NCBI GenBank assembly: GCA_023430465.1
Contig: JAEZAM010000005.1
Location: 4,511 to 68,510 of the forward strand
DNA from: Bacteroidota bacterium
GTDB taxonomy: Bacteria; Bacteroidota; Bacteroidia; Chitinophagales; Chitinophagaceae
DNA length: 64,000 nt
Reading direction: 5' to 3'
Below the pieces are notes generated by a model. That model saw nothing but the letters and a program-made list of their open reading frames with translations, had not been told where the DNA came from and did not search any database. The stretch's first letter is position 1, and the number at the start of each line of letters is the position of its first letter. Below are positions 58,407-64,000 of the stretch, one piece after another. The translations under genes and the position numbers were made by a program.

Positions 58407-59183
58407 CTACTGCTTCCCCTGCCTGAAGATCTTAGCCATCGCGGCGTATAGTTGAGGATGTTTTTGCTGAAGCAGGTCGGGCCGTTCAAAAAAATATTCT
58501 GATACCACCGCAAAGAATTCTGCCTGGTTGGTGGCTCCATACGGATCGATATCCGACTGGTTGCGCATTATCTTATTGATCTCCTTTTGCATCAGTTGTA
58601 TCCAGGGTATTGCGGTTTGTTTGTCGGTGAAATGTTCCGGGATACCATCGATACTTCCATCTGATTTATCGATGAGGTGGACGAACTCATGGATCACTGT
58701 ATTGTTTTTCCCGGTCTTGTTGAGAAAGCCCTGGCGAAGTTCATGACGGGAGAGAATCATCACGCGTTCAAACGGACCATTCCCCACAAGTCCGAGTATG
58801 TTCCGGCCACTTCCTTCCTGGCTAAAATCTTCATCAAACGAGTCAGGATAGAGCAGCACTTCATTGAGGTGGCGGTATTCCCAGCCCGGAAAACCAAAGA
58901 TGGGAATAATGGCGCCTGCACCGATCAGTACCCTGTCGAGATCCGTTACTTCCGTATTGATGCCCGTGATCCTCACATCCCAGAGGAAGCGTTGCATGCG
59001 CTGTTCAAACTGCGCGCGCCCGCCTGCATCAAGCCTGGTGTAAAAAGGCACTTCGGTTTCCAGCAGATGCCGGTATGTTTCCGGGAATGGGGGAAGTGGA
59101 GCGGGCTTCTTTTTTCGACGAACGATCAGGTACCAAAGTATGGCCAGTGCAGCAGCGATGAGGGTTAAAGTGAAATTATCCAT
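58407..59183 (-). CDS. MtfA-like M90 zinc peptidase
   Basis: A 258-residue protein with one N-terminal helix (about residues 5-21). The M90 domain has H-E-F-V-H (His165, Glu166, His169), an L-L-Y-P-D-S-F-D segment, and N-Q-A-E-F-F-A-V-V-S-E-Y-F-F with the third zinc ligand. MtfA binds the Mlc repressor in enterobacteria; Bacteroidota homologues have no Mlc and an unknown role. It starts 13 bp after the Crp/Fnr regulator gene on the same strand, so the two are probably co-transcribed. Confidence 0.87.
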   Translation of the reverse strand: MDNFTLTLIAAALAILWYLIVRRKKKPAPLPPFPETYRHLLETEVPFYTRLDAGGRAQFEQRMQRFLWDVRITGINTEVTDLDRVLIGAGAIIPIFGFPGWEYRHLNEVLLYPDSFDEDFSQEGSGRNILGLVGNGPFERVMILSRHELRQGFLNKTGKNNTVIHEFVHLIDKSDGSIDGIPEHFTDKQTAIPWIQLMQKEINKIMRNQSDIDPYGATNQAEFFAVVSEYFFERPDLLQQKHPQLYAAMAKIFRQGKQ

Positions 59184-59196
59184 AATGGGGATTTGA

Positions 59197-59811
59197 TTAA
59201 CCGGCCATCCTGCTGCGGATGCGGCTAAGGGTCTCGATGGTCATACCCAGGTAAGAGGCGATGTATTTCAGGGCTATGCGGTTGATAAGATCTTTTTTGG
59301 TTTCCATGAAACGTTCATACCGGCGCATAGCGGAAGTGATCCTGCAGATATAAGCACGCTCTTCTGCGTCGCGGTAACTTTCTTCCAGCAATTTTCTTCC
59401 GACGATATTTGTCTCCGGGTATTTCTCATATAACTCTTCCACCAGGCTATAAGGTATCACGATCAACTGTGCCGCTTCAATAGCCTGCACATATTCATTG
59501 GTGGTGGTTTTCAGTCCAAGCCCCCGGATGGAACCAACGATCTCATTCTCGGCATTGATCCAGGTGGTGATCTCCTTGTCTTTCTCTTTGAGAAAACCAC
59601 GTATCACGCCTTTCAATACCAGGTATAGGTTGTCCGCCGCATCACCCGGTTTGATCAGGTAGCGGCCCCGCGCAAAACTCGTGAGGTAGGTTTGCCGGTC
59701 AATCAGCATTTTGGCCGCATCACTGATAGGGCTTATGCTGTTGAAGAACGTGGTGATCGGGGAGTGGCCATCTTTTGTATTCCATGACTTTGTACCGGCA
59801 CGATGGGGCAT
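59197..59811 (-). CDS. Crp/Fnr family regulator
   Basis: A 204-residue protein: cyclic nucleotide-binding fold (about residues 30-130; F-A-R-G-R-Y-L-I-K-P-G-D and L-Y-L-V-L-K-G-V-I-R-G-F) and a C-terminal helical part with A-L-K-Y-I-A-S-Y-L-G-M-T-I-E-T-L-S-R-I-R. This short HTH is the form typical of Bacteroidota one-component regulators. It lacks the N-terminal Cys set of Fnr. The target is unknown, but the MtfA-like gene immediately downstream is a candidate for control. Confidence 0.85.
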   Translation of the reverse strand: MPHRAGTKSWNTKDGHSPITTFFNSISPISDAAKMLIDRQTYLTSFARGRYLIKPGDAADNLYLVLKGVIRGFLKEKDKEITTWINAENEIVGSIRGLGLKTTTNEYVQAIEAAQLIVIPYSLVEELYEKYPETNIVGRKLLEESYRDAEERAYICRITSAMRRYERFMETKKDLINRIALKYIASYLGMTIETLSRIRSRMAG

Positions 59812-59860
59812 TCAGTTCGTTTTCCGACTAAAATACTGAATATGAAGATAGAAAGATCAA

Positions 59861-60892
59861 TCAGTCCTTTATCCACTGCAGTATCTCACCGTTGGATAGC
59901 TGTAGCCAGTAAATGCCTTTCTTCAGGTTTCCGATAGGAATCGTTTGTTGCGGCATGGTAAGCGTGCCCTCTGCAACTGCAATACCACCAAGCGACCGGA
60001 TGGTATAGGTTATTCCTTTTGCCTGTGGCACCCATGCGTTGATGGTAAGTCCGTCCCCTTTAACGGGGTTGGGGAAGATCACGGCAGCGGCGGGTTTCTC
60101 ATTTTTGCGGACCATCCGGATGTCAAGTTGCCTCTCGCGGCCATCTGCATAGTGCTCGGTGAGCTTGTAGTAATGTTTGCCGTCTTCTATTGCCCGGTCG
60201 ATCAGCGTATAGGTAAATTCACCCGTAGGGATGCCATTCACCTTTACTGTATCAAGCGAGTTGAATTCGCCGTCATTGCTGCTTTTACTAATGATAAAAT
60301 AGGTGTTGGTGCTTTCTGCGGTCGTTCGCCATTTCAGCAACACATCACCATTTTGCTGCAGAGTGGCATGAAACGAAAGCAGGGTTATCGGCAGCACTTT
60401 CGGTTCGGTCCAGGTAAAATCGTCTATGGCGATGTAGTCGGCTTCGCGCTGATCGATGCTCAGTTCGAGTTCTGAAACAGGAATGTTGGCAAACGCAGCA
60501 AGATCGATCTTTTCAAACGCTGTAGTTGCTGTGAAGCTGGTGCGGAATCTTTGCTGACCCGCCAGATTTCCTGTGACAGTTATGGTGGCGTTATTCATCG
60601 GCCCGTCTATCAGCGCACGAAGTGATAGGGGCAAAAACAAACTACCATCCGGTGTCGCTATGGAGAATCGCTGTTGCTGGCCACGTTGCAGGCCATTATG
60701 CGCAAAACGCTGGACAGAACTCCCTGATGTTGTTGAGCCGATTGTTAGGTTTACCAGCCGAAACGAGCGCCGGTTCTGATCGAAGCGGTCTGCTCCGTCC
60801 TGGCTCTGCTGAAAGTCTTGCGTGGCTTGAGACGATCCTGTATAAATAAGGGTAAGTAAAAAGATGAGCAAGAGAAGGATTCGTTGGGGCAT
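59861..60892 (-). CDS. Secreted protein with type IX secretion C-terminal domain
   Basis: A 343-residue protein: signal peptide (residues 1-22, ending Y-T-G-S-S-Q-A), then a beta-sandwich region (about 45-165) with L-S-I-D-Q-R-E-A-D-Y and A-I-D-D-F-T-W, then a fibronectin-like stretch with L-L-S-F-H-A-T-L-Q-Q-N-G-D-V-L-L-K-W (about 175). The C-terminal ~75 residues are a type A sorting domain: I-F-P-N-P-V-K-G-D and G-I-Y-W-L-Q-L-S-N-G. It is exported through the outer membrane by T9SS and kept at the surface or released. The binding partner is unknown. Confidence 0.87.
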   Translation of the reverse strand: MPQRILLLLIFLLTLIYTGSSQATQDFQQSQDGADRFDQNRRSFRLVNLTIGSTTSGSSVQRFAHNGLQRGQQQRFSIATPDGSLFLPLSLRALIDGPMNNATITVTGNLAGQQRFRTSFTATTAFEKIDLAAFANIPVSELELSIDQREADYIAIDDFTWTEPKVLPITLLSFHATLQQNGDVLLKWRTTAESTNTYFIISKSSNDGEFNSLDTVKVNGIPTGEFTYTLIDRAIEDGKHYYKLTEHYADGRERQLDIRMVRKNEKPAAAVIFPNPVKGDGLTINAWVPQAKGITYTIRSLGGIAVAEGTLTMPQQTIPIGNLKKGIYWLQLSNGEILQWIKD

Positions 60893-61120
60893 AGGTACGA
60901 TTTAGAAGCCTGGGCGGCCCAGGGCGGATCAAAATAGAAATTTCACCGAAGAACCTTTCTTTCACCAGGTACAAATTGCCAAAATCAGGTAAATATCTCG
61001 GTGAGGGATATCGGAATTCTCCTATATGAAGTGCGACTATTTTATCAGATTTGCATAGTTTCTTATCCTGCAATTGTTTCGTGCGGAAAAAACCAGAGCT
61101 TTATTCAATACCGCATTGCC

Positions 61121-62104
61121 ATGAAAAATAATCTCCTCCTCACGCTCTTCCTCTACATTTTTTCTTCAATGATTTGCATGGGGCAACCTGTGACAGAGCA
61201 CGGCGCCCTGAAGGTGCAGGGAACAGCCCTACTTGACGCCAGCGGGAAGCCCGTGATGCTTCGCGGGATGAGTTTCGGGTGGCATTGCCTTTGGCCGCGG
61301 TTTTACACGGCGGGAGCGGTCGAATGGTTACGCAAGGACTGGAATGTAAACGTAGTAAGAGCCGCGTTGGGAGTGGAGTTGGGAAATGACAGCTACCTGA
61401 AACGGCCTGAGTGGTCTGTAAAGAAAATCACAGACGTGGTCGATGCCGCTATCCGTGAGAATATCTATGTGATCATCGACTGGCATAGCCATAATATAAA
61501 CCTTGCTGAAGCAAAAGCTTTCTTCACTGCAATGGCAAATAAATACGGCGAATACCCGCACGTGATCTATGAAATTTTCAACGAACCCGATTATGAAACC
61601 TGGGCAGAGGTAAAAGCTTATTCCGAAGAAGTGATCGCCGCCATACGTGCCATCGACCCGGATAACATCATTCTTGTTGGCTCTCCGCATTGGGACCAGG
61701 ATGTGCATGTTGTTGCTGACGACCCCATCCGTGGTCATACCAACCTTATGTACACCCTGCATTATTACGCAGCTACACACAAAGACCAACTTCGCCAGCG
61801 GGGAGACTATGCATTAAGTAAGGGTTTACCCCTGTTAATTTCTGAATCTGCAGGTATGGAAGCCACCGGCGACGGCCCCCTGGACACAGCCGAATGGAAG
61901 AAATGGATAGACTGGTCAGAAAAGAATGGAATCAGTTGGATCACCTGGTCTGTGTCGGATAAAAATGAGACATGCTCCGTATTGCTGCCTTCCGCATCTT
62001 CCGAAGGAAACTGGACACCATCAGACCTTAAGCAGTCAGGCATACTGAGCCGCGAAATGCTGCGGCAATATAATGGAGGGAAAAATCAGCCGCCCCAACG
62101 GTAG
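61121..62104 (+). CDS. Glycoside hydrolase family 5 (endoglucanase-like)
   Basis: A 327-residue enzyme from the ATG at 61121 (M-K-N-N-L-L-L-T-L-F); the frame is open 40 codons upstream, but that stretch has no signal character. Signal peptide ends S-M-I-C-M-G-Q. The GH5 (beta/alpha)8 barrel has the acid/base Glu155 in E-I-F-N-E-P, conserved W-H-S-H-N (121-125), and the nucleophile Glu242 in L-L-I-S-E-S. It probably hydrolyses beta-1,4-glucans or mannans; the subfamily cannot be told. It overlaps the UbiX gene on the opposite strand by 19 bp. Confidence 0.9.
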   Translation: MKNNLLLTLFLYIFSSMICMGQPVTEHGALKVQGTALLDASGKPVMLRGMSFGWHCLWPRFYTAGAVEWLRKDWNVNVVRAALGVELGNDSYLKRPEWSVKKITDVVDAAIRENIYVIIDWHSHNINLAEAKAFFTAMANKYGEYPHVIYEIFNEPDYETWAEVKAYSEEVIAAIRAIDPDNIILVGSPHWDQDVHVVADDPIRGHTNLMYTLHYYAATHKDQLRQRGDYALSKGLPLLISESAGMEATGDGPLDTAEWKKWIDWSEKNGISWITWSVSDKNETCSVLLPSASSEGNWTPSDLKQSGILSREMLRQYNGGKNQPPQR

Positions 62105-62643
62105 CTGGTGATGTCGAGGCCGGCAAGATCCAGCACCCGATCCACCACAGTTGCTGCAACATCTTCCAATGTTTTTGGCCGGCTGTAAAAAGAAGGAGTA
62201 GCAGGACAAATGATGCCACCAGCAAGGGTTACAGCCTCCATGTTCCGGATATGAACCAGGTTATACGGAGTGTCACGCACCACGCAGATCAGTTTTCTTC
62301 GCTCTTTCAACACCACGTCTGCAGCTCTTGTGATCAGGTCATTTGATATCCCCGTGGCGATACGGCCAAGCATGCCCATGGAGCAGGGTACAATGATCAT
62401 CGTGTCATACTTGCCGGATCCGGAAGCAAACGGTGCCAGGAAATTCTGGGTATCATGGTAGGTGGCATCGAAGCTGTCGTAGGACTTATCATCGAGTTCC
62501 GTTTCCCAAACCTGCCGCGCATTTGCAGTCAGGATGATGTCTAGTTTATCCCATTGTTCTTGCAACCCACTCAGTTTATTGAGCAGTTGGCGGGCATAAA
62601 TCGACCCGCTGGCCCCGGTGATGGCGACTACTATTTTCTTCAT
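62086..62643 (-). CDS. ubiX: UbiX-family flavin prenyltransferase
   Basis: A 185-residue flavoprotein that joins a dimethylallyl group to FMN, making the prenyl-FMN cofactor of UbiD-type decarboxylases. Seen: I-T-G-A-S-G-S-I-Y (residues 9-17), V-P-C-S-M-G-M-L-G-R-I-A-T-G (Ser/Gly phosphate site, about 104-117), and the late V-R-D-T-P-Y-N-L-V-H-I-R (about 143-154) with P-A-T-P-S-F-Y. Length and motifs are normal. No ubiD gene is next to it here. The 3' end overlaps the end of the GH5 gene. Confidence 0.9.
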   Translation of the reverse strand: MKKIVVAITGASGSIYARQLLNKLSGLQEQWDKLDIILTANARQVWETELDDKSYDSFDATYHDTQNFLAPFASGSGKYDTMIIVPCSMGMLGRIATGISNDLITRAADVVLKERRKLICVVRDTPYNLVHIRNMEAVTLAGGIICPATPSFYSRPKTLEDVAATVVDRVLDLAGLDITSYRWGG

Positions 62644-62904
62644 TCAGTCAACTGTTGTGTCGTGTAAATTAGTGCATTTTGAATCAATCGTTTGCGGACG
62701 GGTTTTGTAGTCGATCATCTACATGTGATCAGTGGTTAAACTACAAATCTCGGTGTTGCGACATTGAATGGAATGTTTTTTGATGAAAGTCGACCAAAAG
62801 ATCAAAAAAAACTTTCCAAATATTTTGTGTTATCTGATTATTGCCGATATTAGCAATGAATTTTCATAGGATAAGGTTTAATGGTTAATGGTTTTTGATT
62901 AGGG
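62644..62904 (+). other. Gene-free stretch, possible leader of a small RNA
   Basis: The 387-bp gap between ubiX and the S9 peptidase gene has no coding signal. The middle part (about 62780-62900) is AT-rich and ends in a terminator at 62905-62938 on the plus strand, with no gene upstream on that strand. A small untranslated transcript is possible, but no clear promoter was found. Confidence 0.35.
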
Positions 62905-62938
62905 CCCTCCCGGATTTATTCGGGAGGTCTTTTTTTTA
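62905..62938 (+). terminator. Rho-independent terminator with no upstream gene
   Basis: CCTCCCG (62906-62912) pairs with CGGGAGG (62921-62927) around an 8-nt loop, followed by nine T. The only gene ending on the plus strand nearby is GH5, 800 bp away, so this may end an unannotated RNA. Confidence 0.75.
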
Positions 62939-62975
62939 ATGGTACTTCCGTTTTTTGCTAAGTATAACCCATCAT

Positions 62976-63002
62976 AAAAAATGCCACCTCATCGGTGGCA
63001 TT
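62976..63002 (-). terminator. Terminator of the S9 peptidase gene (bidirectional)
   Basis: AATGCCACC (62980-62988) and GGTGGCATT (62994-63002) form a perfect 9-bp stem with a 5-nt loop. On the minus strand it is followed by TTTTTT, about 30 bp after the peptidase stop; on the plus strand a T7 run also follows. Confidence 0.9.
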
Positions 63003-63030
63003 CGCTTTTTTTGCGTATGACAATTACTTA

Positions 63031-64000
63031 TTAAAATGCTTTCTGTGCCGGAGCCGGTACTGCTGCCGGTTTCACTGTGTTTTCATTCCCCATGTTCTCC
63101 AGGATCCAGTTGGTCATCTTCGACCAGAGATGAAAGGTTGTATTGTCCAGGCCTCCCGATATACCATGGTTCTTATTGGGATAATAAGCACTTTCAAAAT
63201 CAATATTGCTTTTCACCAATGCGGAGATCATTTGCGTTGCATTCTGGAAATGCACGTTGTCATCTGCAGTTCCATGAATGATCAGGTATTTGCCTTTGAT
63301 CTTGTCGGTATGATTCAGCGGTGAATTGTCATCATATCCCTTCGGATTTTCCTGTGGTGTGCGCATATACCGCTCTGTATAAATATTATCATAGAACCTC
63401 CAGGAGGTTACAGGTGCAACTGCTACTGCTGCAGTGAACGTGCCGGCACCTTTAGTGATGGCCAGTGAACTCATGAATCCTCCATAGCTCCAGCCCCAGT
63501 GACCGATGTTGTTCTTGTCGACAAACGGCATCGTGCCCAGGTATTTCGCGGCATCGATCTGGTCTTCGATTTCATACTTGCCGAGTTGCAGGTAAGTCTT
63601 CTTTTTGAATTCCTCTCCGCGATAGCCCGTACCTGTATTGTCTACGCTTACTACAATGAATCCTTTCTGTGCCAGCATCTGGTGCCAGTAGCTTACGGCG
63701 CCATAGCGGTTAGCCACCTGCTGTGAACCTGGACCACCATAATTGCAGAACAGTACAGGATATTTTTTTGACGGGTCAAAGTTTGCGGGTTTCAACATCC
63801 ATCCATTCAGTGTATCGCCTTTGCTGTTCGGCACTTTGATGAACTCCGCCTTGCCAATACCATAGGTTTCATTCGTTGCTTTCAATTTCTCATTCTGGCC
63901 AAGTACTTTCAGTTGTTTGCTGCTCACGCCGTTCTTGTTGGTCACCAGTTGATTTAGCGACACCGTCTGTGGCGTATTCAGGTCTGAACGGAACAGGTAG
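63031..64000 (-). CDS. S9 family prolyl oligopeptidase (DPP-IV-like), C-terminal part
   Basis: The frame runs in from the right edge (first full codon 63999-63997), so about 323 C-terminal residues are present; the N-terminal beta-propeller lies outside. The catalytic set is complete: nucleophile Ser in G-W-S-Y-G-G-F, Asp in H-G-T-A-D-D-N-V and His in N-K-N-H-G-I. The G-G-P-G-S-Q oxyanion region is also seen. The tail is Ala/Pro-rich. Family members cut dipeptides after Pro or Ala from the N-terminus in the periplasm. The terminator at 62976-63002 ends the transcript. Confidence 0.9.
   Translation of the reverse strand, partial: YLFRSDLNTPQTVSLNQLVTNKNGVSSKQLKVLGQNEKLKATNETYGIGKAEFIKVPNSKGDTLNGWMLKPANFDPSKKYPVLFCNYGGPGSQQVANRYGAVSYWHQMLAQKGFIVVSVDNTGTGYRGEEFKKKTYLQLGKYEIEDQIDAAKYLGTMPFVDKNNIGHWGWSYGGFMSSLAITKGAGTFTAAVAVAPVTSWRFYDNIYTERYMRTPQENPKGYDDNSPLNHTDKIKGKYLIIHGTADDNVHFQNATQMISALVKSNIDFESAYYPNKNHGISGGLDNTTFHLWSKMTNWILENMGNENTVKPAAVPAPAQKAF

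Overview
The window comes from a Bacteroidota chromosome, most likely family Chitinophagaceae (Chitinophaga/Niastella/Terrimonas type). The signs are a C-terminal type IX secretion sorting domain (59861-60892), Bacteroidota-only families (DUF6702, DUF5916 barrels, RHS proteins with a PFGMVMPGR core), Cys-Lys/Asp-rich lipoprotein N-termini, weak Shine-Dalgarno sites, and TAnnTTTG-type -7 promoter elements upstream of several genes. No rRNA or tRNA gene was seen.

0-27 kb is mostly housekeeping. It holds an esterase; a HupE-like membrane protein with an M1 aminopeptidase, divergent from a DUF6702 protein; a CNNM/CBS transporter with a PAP2 phosphatase; an LTA-synthase-like phosphotransferase; GTG-started glmM; a three-subunit PaoABC-like molybdoenzyme operon with a Tat signal; a Zn alcohol dehydrogenase; a cysteine desulfurase; PspC; aconitase; and a HisKA_3 sensor kinase. 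A translationally coupled four-gene operon (25926 down to 22151) encodes a UbiA prenyltransferase, a type III polyketide synthase, a methyltransferase and an FAD oxidoreductase. It looks like a small-molecule pathway.

27-45 kb holds a DUF5916 barrel, two exported Gfo/Idh/MocA oxidoreductases, KTSC, CDGSH and AlkB proteins, a DUF748 protein, a single-domain response regulator, an exported subtilase lipoprotein, an aldo/keto reductase, and a run of small stress-type genes (YtxJ, PNPOx-like, a Lys/Ala-rich histone-H1-like protein, CsbD-like). The intergenic DNA at 5.0-5.4, 11.6, 16.8, 32.0-32.4 and 33.6-34.4 kb carries several families of short palindromic or tandem repeats.

45.0-58.2 kb is the accessory island and the most interesting part. 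It holds a 5'-truncated RHS gene with an AT-rich toxin end and its immunity gene, the fossil of another toxin-immunity pair, and four head-to-tail orphan RHS C-terminal cassettes on the minus strand. Each orphan starts exactly at the conserved PFGMVMPGR core and is followed at once by a different immunity gene (two lipoproteins, one SMI1/KNR4-like, one Imm26-like). A tyrosine recombinase lies at the right end. All five core junctions share an identical 26-bp DNA segment, and at least three orphans share a further ~50-bp upstream element. Two of the four orphan toxins carry single-base frameshifts, one of them in a run of six G. The layout fits a silent-cassette store for switching the toxin end of an RHS gene.

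58.2-64 kb returns to backbone: an MtfA-like peptidase, a Crp/Fnr regulator, a T9SS-sorted protein, a GH5 glycosidase, a UbiX flavin prenyltransferase and the C-terminal half of an S9 (DPP-IV-like) peptidase running off the window.
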